From assembly GCA_902591315.1 (NCBI GenBank), contig CACJAI010000003.1, positions 1 to 64,000 on the forward strand: 64,000 nt of DNA, given 5' to 3'. Positions within the stretch are counted from its first letter, which is position 1. Every line of letters begins with the position of its first letter. The notes under the pieces were generated by a model. That model had not been told where the DNA came from. It did not search any database and saw only the letters and a list, made by a program, of their open reading frames with translations. Positions 45,109 through 55,125 of the stretch are shown here, piece after piece. Source of the stretch: an uncultured Alphaproteobacteria bacterium. Lineage in GTDB: Bacteria; Pseudomonadota; Alphaproteobacteria; HIMB59. Both the position numbers and the translations under genes were made by a program.

Positions 45109-46749
45109 TTATTTTTTTTTTATTTTTCTTCTATAAGACTTCTCTGTCTTTGAGTCTTCAATTTTATTTTTTTCAATAATTTCTTTATTATTATTTATTA
45201 CTTTATTGATTAAATCTTGATTAAATTCATAAACTTCTTTAGGCATAGATTTTTCAATAAAACTGATTTTAAAAGTAAGATTGATTGATTTTATTTTATT
45301 TTGTAATTTCTTAGAGTTTTCATTATAAAATTCCTCATCAATTTCAATATCTACTTGATCTTTATTGCCAATAGCGTTTATGCCTTTAATATTTGAAATA
45401 ATATTATGTATAATTATTGAGTCTGTTTTTTTAAATCCACTTCCACCACAACAATTACATTTATTATAGAAAGTCTCATAGATACTTGGACCAATTCTTT
45501 GTCTCGATATTTCCATCAATCCAAATTGAGATATTTTAGTAATTTGAACTCTTGATTTATCTTTATAGAAAAGTTCTTTTATTTTTCTTTCAACTTTTGA
45601 ATTATTAGCATTTATATTCATATCAATAAAGTCAATTACAATTAACCCGGCTATATTTCTTAATTGAATTTGTTTATATATTTCATCACTTGCCTCTAAA
45701 TTTGTATTTAATGCAGTAATCTCTATGTTTTTTTCGGATGTTGATCGCCCAGAATTTATATCAATACTTGTAAGAGCTTCAGTAGGATTTATAACTAAAT
45801 ATCCTCCAGATTTTAAATATATATTATCTTGCGTTAGACTATTAAACGGATTCTTAATACCATAACTTTCGAAAAGAGGGAGTTTATCTTTGTAATGACT
45901 AATTTTTTTATTTGATTTAACACTAAAATCTTTTTCTAATTTTTTATACAATTTCATTGTTTTTAAATCTGAAAAAATTATTTCTTCAATAGTTCTTTGA
46001 TTAAAATCCCTTGCTACTTTTATAATGGGAGTGTCTAGCTCTATAATTAAAACAGGAGCTTTTGATTTTAGTGTATCTTCTCTTATTTTTGTCCATAATT
46101 TTCTTAAATAATTAAAATCAGCAACTATATCATCATCTTCAGCAGATATTGCATTAGTTCTTATTATTAGTGACATACCATCTGGTAAATTAAAATTATC
46201 GTGTAATTTTTTTAATCTTTTTCTATCAAGCGGATTTGATATTTTTTTAGAAACACCACCTGTTGAGGAATTATTTGGCAATAAAACACTGTACCTACCA
46301 GGTAAAGATATAAATGTAGTTATCGCTGCCCCCTTTGTGCCTCTTTCTTCTTTTACAATTTGAATTAATAAAACTTGATCTTTCTTAATAACGTCTTGAA
46401 TTTTATATCTACGATAAAATGATAAAAAATTTTTTTTACTTTCTTTTTCTTCATCAATATCATAATTTTTTTCACTATTGTTAGTAAATATTTTTTCATT
46501 ATGGGGTATTTTAAAATAGCTAGGATGAATTTCATCAAAAGGCAAAAAAGCTTTTTTTTCTGATCCAAAATCAATAAAAGCAGCTTGGAGAGAGGGTTCC
46601 ACCCTTGATACAATTCCAAGATATATATTATTTTTCTTACTTGTATCTAAATCGTCTGAGTAGTCAAAATAGTTGATTTCTTGCCCATCGGCAGCAATAA
46701 TTGATAATTCGTCATTGATATTTCCATCAATAAAAATTCTTTTAGACAT
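45109..46749 (-). CDS. Ribonuclease E/G
   Basis: NIYLGIVSRVEPSLQAAFIDFGSEKKAFLPFDEI S1 region; GLIVIDFIDM; SQFGLMEISRQRIGPS; CNCCGGSG Zn-link. Confidence 0.92.
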   Translation of the reverse strand: MSKRIFIDGNINDELSIIAADGQEINYFDYSDDLDTSKKNNIYLGIVSRVEPSLQAAFIDFGSEKKAFLPFDEIHPSYFKIPHNEKIFTNNSEKNYDIDEEKESKKNFLSFYRRYKIQDVIKKDQVLLIQIVKEERGTKGAAITTFISLPGRYSVLLPNNSSTGGVSKKISNPLDRKRLKKLHDNFNLPDGMSLIIRTNAISAEDDDIVADFNYLRKLWTKIREDTLKSKAPVLIIELDTPIIKVARDFNQRTIEEIIFSDLKTMKLYKKLEKDFSVKSNKKISHYKDKLPLFESYGIKNPFNSLTQDNIYLKSGGYLVINPTEALTSIDINSGRSTSEKNIEITALNTNLEASDEIYKQIQLRNIAGLIVIDFIDMNINANNSKVERKIKELFYKDKSRVQITKISQFGLMEISRQRIGPSIYETFYNKCNCCGGSGFKKTDSIIIHNIISNIKGINAIGNKDQVDIEIDEEFYNENSKKLQNKIKSINLTFKISFIEKSMPKEVYEFNQDLINKVINNNKEIIEKNKIEDSKTEKSYRRKIKKK

Positions 46750-46803
46750 TTTTTAAAATCCTTTTGATATAATAAATTATTAATAATTTGGTTATTAAAT
46801 AAA

Positions 46804-49095
46804 ATGAAACTTTTTAAATATTTACAGTACATTTTTATAATTTCTGTATTAGGCATATCCATAATAATTCTATATTTATGGAATATTCAACAAGATTTGC
46901 CTGATCACAATATATCTCAATATTTCCCAAATGAAATAACTAAAATTTATGATGAAAATTATGATCTCATGTATCATGTAGGCAATAGAGATAGATTTTA
47001 CCTAGATTTTGAGGATATACCTAAAAATATGATTAATGCAATTATTTCAGCAGAGGATAAAACATTTTTTAAACACCAGGGATTTGATATCAAAGGTATA
47101 GCAAATGCTTTTTTAATAAATTTGAAAAATATTTATTCAAAAAATAGTAACAATTATGTTGGTGCATCTACAATTACACAACAGTTAGTAAAAAATATAT
47201 TATTGAATAGAGACCAAACTATTTCAAGAAAAATTAAAGAGCTAATATTGTCTCTAAGAATAGAAAAAGAATACTCTAAAGAGTTTATAATTGAATTATA
47301 TTTAAATGAAATTTATTTTGGAAGACGATCTTATGGTGTAGCATCAGCTTCATTAAATTATTTCAATAAATCAATATTTGATTTGGATATACATGAGTAT
47401 GCTTATTTAGCAGCTTTACCAAAAGGTCCAAATAACTATGATCCTGAAAAAAATTATCAAAAAGCTCTTGATAGGAGAAATTATGTCTTAAAACAGATGG
47501 AGTTAAATAAATTTATAACTCTAGAACAATTTAATTATTATTCAAATTTAAAGATAGATCTTTCTTTGAGAGATATTAAAAAGTATCAATCCGATTACAA
47601 GATTGATTTTATACAGAAATATTTAGACACACACTCATTTAATGAAAATGCATTTTATATACAATCTACTATTGACCAAAAACTACAAATGATTTCAGAA
47701 AAATCCTTATTAGATAATTTAGCAATATTTGAGAGAAAATATAGAAACTGGGAAGGGAGCTATAAAAATATTGAAGATATTTCAAAAGTTAAAAATGAAC
47801 ACTGGCATGTAGCTAAGGTTGTTAGTAAAAATACTGATTTTATTGAACTATTAATAATTGAAACAAATGAATTAATCAAATTAAACATTATTGATAATAT
47901 ATATGGACCAAAAAAAACCTCTCCTATTAGCTATTTAAATTTAAATGATTTCATATTCGTTACTAATTTTGAAGGTTCTTATTATGCTGTTCAGTTACAT
48001 GAAATAAATGGATCCGTAATCATTATGGATCCTTTCAATGGTGATATCATATCAATGGTTGGAGGTGTTAATTATAAGATTAGTAATTTTAATAGAGCAT
48101 CTCAGGCATATAGACAACCAGGTTCTTCAATAAAACCTTTTATATATGCAAAGGCTTTAGAAACAAAAAAATTTTTACCCAACACTAAGATATTGGACTC
48201 CAATATTCTCTTGGATCAGGGAAAAGATTTACCAGTATGGGTGCCAAAAAATTATTCTAATAAATCATATGGAGAATTGACATTTAGAAGAGCTTTAGAA
48301 ACTTCTAATAATTTAGTAACTTTAAAAATTGGGTTAGATTTAGGATTAAATTCTGTCAATGAATTTTTAGATAAAATAAATTTTTATGATAATAATTTAA
48401 ATACCGATGTTTACTCAACTTTACTTGGTGCAGTAGAAAATAATTTATTAAATTTGACAAAATCATATTCAATTTTTTTAAACGGAGGATACCTAGTTGA
48501 ACCCACGATAATTAAAAAAGTAGTATCTAACGAAGGTGAGCTAATTATTAATAATGATTATTTTAAATGCATTTATTGTTTATTTTCAGCAGATGATAGG
48601 TCATACAGAATACCAATTATAGAGTCTCAGAATGAAAAAGTAATATCTCCACAAACATCTTTTCAAATTTTAAATATTCTTGAGGGTGCTGTAGAAAGAG
48701 GAACAGGTAAGTCTTTAAATAAAATAGACTACCCTTTGGCTGGAAAAACAGGAACAACAAATGAAAGTAAAGACTTATGGTTTTTTGGACTCACTCCTAG
48801 ATATGTAATAGGTATCTATGTTGGTTATGATAATCCCAAGTCAATTGGATATAGGGAAACAGGATCATCTGTAGCATTGCCTGTTTTTAAAACAATTATT
48901 GAAAATTATCTTTTACAAAATATAAAAACAGACGATAAATTTGTTATACCAAGTGACCTTATTGTTAAAAAAGTAAATATTGATAGTGGTGACATTTCTG
49001 ATGGACAAAATACAATTATTGATTATTTTACAAAAGAACAACTTAGAATAATAGATGATATAAACAAAATCGAGAGTATCGGTGGAATAAATTAA
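46804..49095 (+). CDS. mrcA: Penicillin-binding protein 1A
   Basis: Transglycosylase EDKTFFKHQGFD; GASTITQQLVKN; RQPGSSIKPFIYAKAL; AGKTGTTNESKDLWFFG. Confidence 0.95.
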   Translation: MKLFKYLQYIFIISVLGISIIILYLWNIQQDLPDHNISQYFPNEITKIYDENYDLMYHVGNRDRFYLDFEDIPKNMINAIISAEDKTFFKHQGFDIKGIANAFLINLKNIYSKNSNNYVGASTITQQLVKNILLNRDQTISRKIKELILSLRIEKEYSKEFIIELYLNEIYFGRRSYGVASASLNYFNKSIFDLDIHEYAYLAALPKGPNNYDPEKNYQKALDRRNYVLKQMELNKFITLEQFNYYSNLKIDLSLRDIKKYQSDYKIDFIQKYLDTHSFNENAFYIQSTIDQKLQMISEKSLLDNLAIFERKYRNWEGSYKNIEDISKVKNEHWHVAKVVSKNTDFIELLIIETNELIKLNIIDNIYGPKKTSPISYLNLNDFIFVTNFEGSYYAVQLHEINGSVIIMDPFNGDIISMVGGVNYKISNFNRASQAYRQPGSSIKPFIYAKALETKKFLPNTKILDSNILLDQGKDLPVWVPKNYSNKSYGELTFRRALETSNNLVTLKIGLDLGLNSVNEFLDKINFYDNNLNTDVYSTLLGAVENNLLNLTKSYSIFLNGGYLVEPTIIKKVVSNEGELIINNDYFKCIYCLFSADDRSYRIPIIESQNEKVISPQTSFQILNILEGAVERGTGKSLNKIDYPLAGKTGTTNESKDLWFFGLTPRYVIGIYVGYDNPKSIGYRETGSSVALPVFKTIIENYLLQNIKTDDKFVIPSDLIVKKVNIDSGDISDGQNTIIDYFTKEQLRIIDDINKIESIGGIN

Positions 49096-50187
49096 TGGAT
49101 AAATTTGAATTATTAAATTTAATTAAAAAAATAGAGTCTTTGATAAACCTCACAAGGAGGAGTCTTTGACTACGAAAAAACAATTAAGGAAATCGATAAC
49201 TTAAATAATATAATTACAAATCCTGTTAATTGGAACGATATAAATTTAATTAACAAATCACAAGAAAAACTTAAACAATGTCAAGACACAATAAGAAGCT
49301 TTGATTATGTATCAAATCAATTTAATGACTTTAAAGAGTTTATTCAAATATATGAGTCCTTAGATAATAATGAGATCAATGAATTAGTTCATAAGATATA
49401 TGAACTAAAAAAATATTGTGAGAAATTAAAAATTAAATCACTTTTAAACCAAGAAACAGATGACTGTAACGCATATTTAGAAATACACGCTGGTGCTGGA
49501 GGCACAGAAAGTCAAGATTGGGCTGAAATGTTGTCTAGAATGTATCAACGTTTTGCTGAAAAAAATAAATATAAATTTAAAATTATTGATTTCCAAAAAG
49601 GAGAAGAAGCTGGAATTAAATCAGTAACAATGTTGTTATCTGGTTTCAAATGTTATGGATATTTGAAAAATGAATCAGGTATTCACAGACTTGTAAGAAT
49701 TTCACCTTTTGACTCAAATAAAAGAAGGCATACTAGTTTTTCAAGTGTGTGGGTATATCCAGAAATAGATAATGATATTGAAATTGAAATTAACAATAAA
49801 GACATAAGAATCGATACATTTAGAGCATCAGGCGCAGGTGGTCAGCATATTAATACAACAGACAGTGCAGTAAGAATAACACACTTAAGTTACAATATTG
49901 TTGTCCAAAGCCAGAGTGAAAGATCACAACATCGTAATAGAGATACTGCAATGAAGATGTTAAAATCTAGAATATATGAAATTGAAATTGATAAGAAAAA
50001 TAAACAAAAAATGAAAGAAGAGAGCAGTAAAAAACAGATAGGGTGGGGCAATCAAATAAGATCGTATGTCCTTCACCCATACAAAATGGTTAAAGACCTA
50101 AGAACTAATTATCAAACATCAAATGCTGAAAGTGTTTTAGACGGTGAAATTTTTGATTTTTTAGAGTCAACATTAATAGATGTATAA
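49095..50187 (+). CDS. prfB: Peptide chain release factor 2, programmed +1 frameshift at CTT TGA C
   Basis: Frame 0 from ATG 49095: MDKFELLNLIKKIESLINLTRRSL then TGA 49167-49169; +1 frame continues DYEKTIKEIDNL...LEIHAGAGGTESQDWAEMLSRMY. AGGAGG at 49155-49160. SPF (RISPFDS) and GGQ motifs. The tracked ORF (49528) is truncated. Confidence 0.95.
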
Positions 50188-51196
50188 ATTTTTAATTATA
50201 TTTCTAATTCCGCTACAATTATTTGCATACGATTTCAGTTTTAAAAAAGGTGATAATTTATTAGAACTCGATTTTGAAGATAAATTAATTAAGGAAATAA
50301 AATTTGATATTAAAATCAATGGTCAGAGAAATTTTGGATTAATTAATTATCACAATAATGAAATTTATATTATTTTAAATACTGATAGCATATCATTTGA
50401 TAATTTTAAAAAATCTTTCCCAAAACCACAAAAAAATAAAAAATTAAATAAAAAAATAAATTTTAATTGGGAAATATCTGAGATGACAATTTCAGACGAA
50501 TACTCTCTTTTTTCTAATAAATTAAATTATATATACGATAAAGGCTTTGAGTCTATGATGTTTTATGATGGAAAAAAAGAATTTGAATTATCAATTCTTC
50601 CACAACATGATGGAAATAAGCAAATTTATTTATTTTCTAAAAATGCAGGACAATTTTTCTATGCACAAAAAATAACCAAAAATATGAATGGTGGCGCATT
50701 AATTGGAAAAGGAAATTTTAGAAAATTTAATGATTACGATTTAAAAATTAAAGTTAAAGATTTTAGCATTGATAAAGACTCAAAGTTTTACAATTTACTT
50801 TTTACCTCAAGAATGTTGGATATTTTTTCAGTATTACAAAATACTCAAGATGAATTTAATTATTTAGAAGTTCCTATTTATAGAAAAGGAAAAATATTCA
50901 GTTTTGATCACGGTTTAATGTTAGGTGGAACTGTTGCTTTCTCCTTTAAAGGAGAGGCTAATCCGTCCGAAAAAGTAGCATCATTAAATGGAACTTATGG
51001 TCCTTTATATTTATTTGAACAAAATTTTAAAAATATACCTTTTGTTAAAGAATTATTTGGGAAAAATGTTGAAGAGAGTCTTTTAGCTGCAGACTTTAAA
51101 GTTATAAAGAATGGAAATAAAACAGACTTCATATTTAATCCACTATCGATTTTGACACCAGGTAAAACAAGAAACTTTTTCGATATTTGGGAGTAA
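50180..51196 (+). CDS. AsmA/YhdP-like C-terminal-domain protein, secreted or membrane-anchored
   Basis: Signal-like N-terminus; beta-rich repeats; terminal IFNPLSILTPGKTRNFF resembles the ends of large AsmA-like proteins. Confidence 0.5.
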   Translation: MYKFLIIFLIPLQLFAYDFSFKKGDNLLELDFEDKLIKEIKFDIKINGQRNFGLINYHNNEIYIILNTDSISFDNFKKSFPKPQKNKKLNKKINFNWEISEMTISDEYSLFSNKLNYIYDKGFESMMFYDGKKEFELSILPQHDGNKQIYLFSKNAGQFFYAQKITKNMNGGALIGKGNFRKFNDYDLKIKVKDFSIDKDSKFYNLLFTSRMLDIFSVLQNTQDEFNYLEVPIYRKGKIFSFDHGLMLGGTVAFSFKGEANPSEKVASLNGTYGPLYLFEQNFKNIPFVKELFGKNVEESLLAADFKVIKNGNKTDFIFNPLSILTPGKTRNFFDIWE

Positions 51197-51643
51197 CTAT
51201 TTTATTATTTTAATCTGATCATTTATTGAAATCTCCCCAGATATCAATATTTCTGCACGCACTCCACTTTTAAATGCTAAAAGTTTAACTAGATTTTTTA
51301 CTTCTAATTTATTTTGAAGATATTTACATGGTTGACATAACTCATGTATTTTAAAAACTACATTATTAATTTGTATTTTTTTATTTAATAATTTGTTCAA
51401 GCTAATACCTGATGTAATTATATTTCTTCTAAAATCTTTATAGTCTAACTTTTTTTTTATTTTTTTGTTAAAATCATCAATTTTTTCAGACTCTATAAAA
51501 GTAACCTGTTCGTAACTATTCTTAAAATTGCCATAATATCTGTCATTAACAATACCCTTATTTTTGTTTAAGATTGCTTGATTTATATAAAAAGTATTTT
51601 CTCCATCAAGATTGCTAATATTGATTGCTTTAATTTTACCCAT
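51197..51643 (-). CDS. MOSC domain-containing protein
   Basis: KGIVNDRYYGN; DFRRNIITSGISLNKLL; CQPCKYLQ; KSGVRAEILISGEI. Confidence 0.8.
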   Translation of the reverse strand: MGKIKAINISNLDGENTFYINQAILNKNKGIVNDRYYGNFKNSYEQVTFIESEKIDDFNKKIKKKLDYKDFRRNIITSGISLNKLLNKKIQINNVVFKIHELCQPCKYLQNKLEVKNLVKLLAFKSGVRAEILISGEISINDQIKIIK

Positions 51644-51673
51644 TTTCTAATATATTTACCTTAGTTTATATTT

Positions 51674-51946
51674 ATGGAAGATAACACAAATTTATACAGC
51701 CAAAGGAATATACTAATTCGTAATTTCCTTATTTTTTCAAGATTGGCACCCTTTGTTACCAGTTTTATAGGTTCTGTACTCATTAATAAGATCTTTCTAA
51801 AAACACCTAACTTAATTAATTTAGACTTTATATTGATTTTTATATCTCTGTATTTAGTTTTATATGTTTTCATTTCTCATACTAAGTCTTTATGTGAGCA
51901 ACTTGCTATTGTTAACCAAAAAATAAATTCACATAGCGACGAATAA
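51674..51946 (+). CDS. Hypothetical small membrane protein
   Basis: 90 aa with hydrophobic segments PFVTSFIGSVLI and FILIFISLYLVLYVFI; directly upstream of umuDC. Confidence 0.55.
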   Translation: MEDNTNLYSQRNILIRNFLIFSRLAPFVTSFIGSVLINKIFLKTPNLINLDFILIFISLYLVLYVFISHTKSLCEQLAIVNQKINSHSDE

Positions 51947-52002
51947 TAAGTTTTATTTAAAAATTTTTTTTATTCCTTTAGGGTCTATTATAGTTTATAA
52001 AA

Positions 52003-52017
52003 GAACAAAATATGAAC
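52003..52017 (+). promoter_or_regulatory. Putative LexA-binding direct repeat GAAC-N7-GAAC at the umuD start
   Basis: GAAC (52003-52006) AAAATAT GAAC (52014-52017); the umuD ATG is 52012-52014. Confidence 0.65.
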
Positions 52018-52449
52018 AAAAATATCCAAGCAAAAACTGATAAGGACAACAACCTTGAGTCTGTACCTTATGTTTTGTCTAAGATTTCAGCTGGATTTCC
52101 ATCCCCAGCTGATGATTATATAGAAAATAATCTAAGCTTATCAGAACTATTGATCAAAAATCACCTATCAACTTTTCTAATGAGAGCTAGCGGTGACTCC
52201 ATGGTAGACTCTGGAATTAATGATGGTGACATATTAGTTGTGGATAGGAGTTTAGAAGCTAAAAGTAGAGATATAGTAATAGCTATATTTGAGGGAAGCT
52301 TAACTGTCAAAAGACTAGTTATCAAGACAGATGGCTCTGCTATCCTAAAAGCTGAGAACCCATTATATAAAAATATATTAATATCAGAGTACGCAGAATT
52401 AGAAATATGGGGAGTTGTTACTAGTGCTATTCATCAATTTATCAAATAA
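52012..52449 (+). CDS. umuD: UmuD-like S24 peptidase
   Basis: KISAGFPSPADDY cleavage region; MRASGDSM (Ser) and LTVKRL (Lys) dyad; overlaps umuC. Confidence 0.93.
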   Translation: MNKNIQAKTDKDNNLESVPYVLSKISAGFPSPADDYIENNLSLSELLIKNHLSTFLMRASGDSMVDSGINDGDILVVDRSLEAKSRDIVIAIFEGSLTVKRLVIKTDGSAILKAENPLYKNILISEYAELEIWGVVTSAIHQFIK

Positions 52450-53723
52450 TGAATATAGTAGCCCTAGTAGATTGTAATTCATTTTATGCCTCATGCGAGA
52501 CTATCTTTAAACCTGATTTAAGTAAAAAACCTATCGTAGTTCTATCAAACAATGATGGATGTGTCATAGCTAGAAGTTCTGAAGCTAAGAAATTAGGAAT
52601 TAAAATGGGAGTGCCTTTCTTTGAGATAAAACAAATAATAAAAAAATATCCAGTATATGTGTTTTCATCAAATTACAGTTTATATGGAAATATCTCATCT
52701 AGGGTAATGGGAGTATTAAAAGAGCATTGTGATAGATTGGAAGTTTATTCTATAGATGAAGCTTTTTTAATATTAAATAAATATTCAGAGAGAAGTTTTG
52801 TTTCAAGAGCAGAAGGAATAAAAAAAATAATAAGGAAGTGGATAGGCATACCTGTAAGTATAGGAATAGCTAACAATAAAACCTTATCAAAAGTAGCAAA
52901 CCATCTAGCTAAAAAAGATGAACTGGGATCCCAAGTAGTAGAAATTATAAATCAAAAACAAATAGAAATATCCCTAAAGGTATTAGGGGTGGGTGATATT
53001 TGGGGAATAGGAGCTAGGATAGAGAAATTTCTTCAAAAAAATAGTATCTACACCGCATACGATCTATACAAAACAGACCCAAGGTGGGTTAGGCAACACC
53101 TAGGAGTAGTGGGAGAGAGAACTTATAGAGAACTACATGGTGAAATATGTATACCAATAGTAGAGAGATCTGAGCCAAAAAAACAATGTCGAGTATCAAG
53201 ATCTTTCGAAAATTATGTAACCAGTTTTCATGATTTAGAGAAAAGAATAATATCTTATGCTACTAGAGCCTCAGAAAAGATTAGATCTGATGGTTTGCAG
53301 GCAAAAAAAATTACTACATTTATTCGTTCAAATAAATTTAACAACAATAATAAACAATACCATGCAGCTCGAACTTATGATTTTATATCTCCATCAAATG
53401 ACTTATTTGAGACGATTAAATTTGCCATAAAGGCGCTAAAATCTATTTATCGACCAGAAATTAAATATAAAAAAGCAGGTGTTTTACTCTCAGACTTAAC
53501 TCCAGAGGGAGAATACAATAGAGATTTATTTTTTCATCAATCAGAAGAAAGTATTTTAAAAAAGATTAGGGTAAATAAGGTATTTGATAATCTAAATAAC
53601 AGATATGGAAGCGGGACTATTTGTGTTGCCAAAGAAAATTACGAAAAGTTTTACATAACTAGACGACAAAACTTAAGTCCCGCATACACATCAAATTTTG
53701 ATGATCTACCTAATGTAAATTAA
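52449..53723 (+). CDS. umuC: Y-family DNA polymerase V catalytic subunit UmuC
   Basis: ALVDCNSFYASCE; VYSIDEAFL; SIGIANNKTLSKVANHLAKK. Confidence 0.95.
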   Translation: MNIVALVDCNSFYASCETIFKPDLSKKPIVVLSNNDGCVIARSSEAKKLGIKMGVPFFEIKQIIKKYPVYVFSSNYSLYGNISSRVMGVLKEHCDRLEVYSIDEAFLILNKYSERSFVSRAEGIKKIIRKWIGIPVSIGIANNKTLSKVANHLAKKDELGSQVVEIINQKQIEISLKVLGVGDIWGIGARIEKFLQKNSIYTAYDLYKTDPRWVRQHLGVVGERTYRELHGEICIPIVERSEPKKQCRVSRSFENYVTSFHDLEKRIISYATRASEKIRSDGLQAKKITTFIRSNKFNNNNKQYHAARTYDFISPSNDLFETIKFAIKALKSIYRPEIKYKKAGVLLSDLTPEGEYNRDLFFHQSEESILKKIRVNKVFDNLNNRYGSGTICVAKENYEKFYITRRQNLSPAYTSNFDDLPNVN

Positions 53724-55081
53724 TTTACAGCAGGTATTGATGCCATAGACTCTTCAAAAGCTTCAGTATCGAATTTATCTTCAGCAAGATTGCCTGAAAA
53801 ATAATCCATATATGCTTGCATATCAAAATGACCATGCCCACAAAGATTGAATAAAATAGCTTTTGATTTACCCTCGGCTTTACACTTAAGGGCCTCATCA
53901 ACAGCACCTTTAATCGCGTGAGTAGCTTCAGGTGCAGGCATAATGCCCTCAGTTCTGGCAAATTGTATACCGGCTTCTAAGCACTCCTTTTGACCATAAG
54001 CTCGAGGTTCCATATGGCCATTATGAACTAAATGCGATAGCATTGGAGACATTCCATGATACCTTAGTCCACCTACATGCGTGGGTGATGGCATAAAATC
54101 AGAGCCTAATGTATGCATCTTCAGCAATGGTGCAGATTTTAGAGTATCACCAAAGTCATAGGAATACTTACCTTTTGTTAAAGAAGGACAAGAAGATGGC
54201 TCAACTGCAATAGCATGAACATCTTGTTCTCCTCTAAATTTTTTCCCTAAAAAAGGATTACATAAACCTGAGAAATTACTTCCTCCACCAGTACAACCTA
54301 TAACAATATCAGGATAATCATTAGCCATTTCCATTTGTAGTAGTGCTTCTTGCCCAATAATGGATTGATGCATTAAAACATGGTTGAGCACACTACCTAA
54401 TGCATATTTTGTATCATCATTTGTAGCAGCAACTTCTGCAGCTTCTGATATGGCTATACCTAGTGAACCTGAACTATTAGGATCCTTTTCAAGTATGGCT
54501 CTACCTGAATTCGTTTCATTTGATGGGCTAGCTACAACACTACCACCGTAACTTTCAATTATAGCTCTTCTATAAGGTTTTTGATCATAGCTTACTCTTA
54601 CCATAAATACTTTTATTTCTATTCCAAATACGGCTCCAGCATAACTTAATGCTGTTCCCCATTGACCTGCACCGGTCTCAGTTGCTATTTTTTTTACACC
54701 TGCTTCTTTATTATAAAAAGCCTGAGCTAATGCAGTATTCGGTTTATGACTCCCTGATGGACTGGCCCCTTCGTATTTGTAATAAATTCTGGCTGGTGTA
54801 TCTAATGCTTTCTCTAAAGCTCTGGCCCTTACTAGAGGCGTAGATCTCCAACGACTGTAAGCCTCTAAAACTGGCCCCGGAATATCAATATATCTCTCTT
54901 GGGTAACTTCTTGCATTATTAATTCCATGGGAAATAAAGGTGCTAAGTCATCTGGACCTATTGGCTGTTTTGTTCCTGGATTTAAGGGTGGGCTCATAGG
55001 CTCTTTTAAATCCGCTCCCAGGTTGTACCACTGTTTTGGCACATCACTGTCTTTTAAAAAAAATTTACTATCCTCACTCAT
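53720..55081 (-). CDS. Tryptophan synthase beta-like protein (TrpB2 type)
   Basis: GASPSGSHKPNTALAQAFYNKEAGVKKIATETGAGQWGTALSYA; GCTGGGSNFSG; long N-terminal extension. Confidence 0.9.
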   Translation of the reverse strand: MSEDSKFFLKDSDVPKQWYNLGADLKEPMSPPLNPGTKQPIGPDDLAPLFPMELIMQEVTQERYIDIPGPVLEAYSRWRSTPLVRARALEKALDTPARIYYKYEGASPSGSHKPNTALAQAFYNKEAGVKKIATETGAGQWGTALSYAGAVFGIEIKVFMVRVSYDQKPYRRAIIESYGGSVVASPSNETNSGRAILEKDPNSSGSLGIAISEAAEVAATNDDTKYALGSVLNHVLMHQSIIGQEALLQMEMANDYPDIVIGCTGGGSNFSGLCNPFLGKKFRGEQDVHAIAVEPSSCPSLTKGKYSYDFGDTLKSAPLLKMHTLGSDFMPSPTHVGGLRYHGMSPMLSHLVHNGHMEPRAYGQKECLEAGIQFARTEGIMPAPEATHAIKGAVDEALKCKAEGKSKAILFNLCGHGHFDMQAYMDYFSGNLAEDKFDTEAFEESMASIPAVN

Positions 55082-55125
55082 AATGGAGAATTTTATTGTA
55101 TTTGTTAGATAAAATGTAGGATTAT

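Noticed and set aside
46365-46862. Extra minus-strand ORFs near the rne start (46365-46619, 46647-46862)
   Set aside because: Out-of-frame with the clear RNase E/G gene and low-complexity Lys/Leu-rich.
53725-53961. Antisense and alternative-frame ORFs in trpB2 (also 54649-54843, 54927-55112)
   Set aside because: They lie within an intact TrpB2-type coding region with no independent support.
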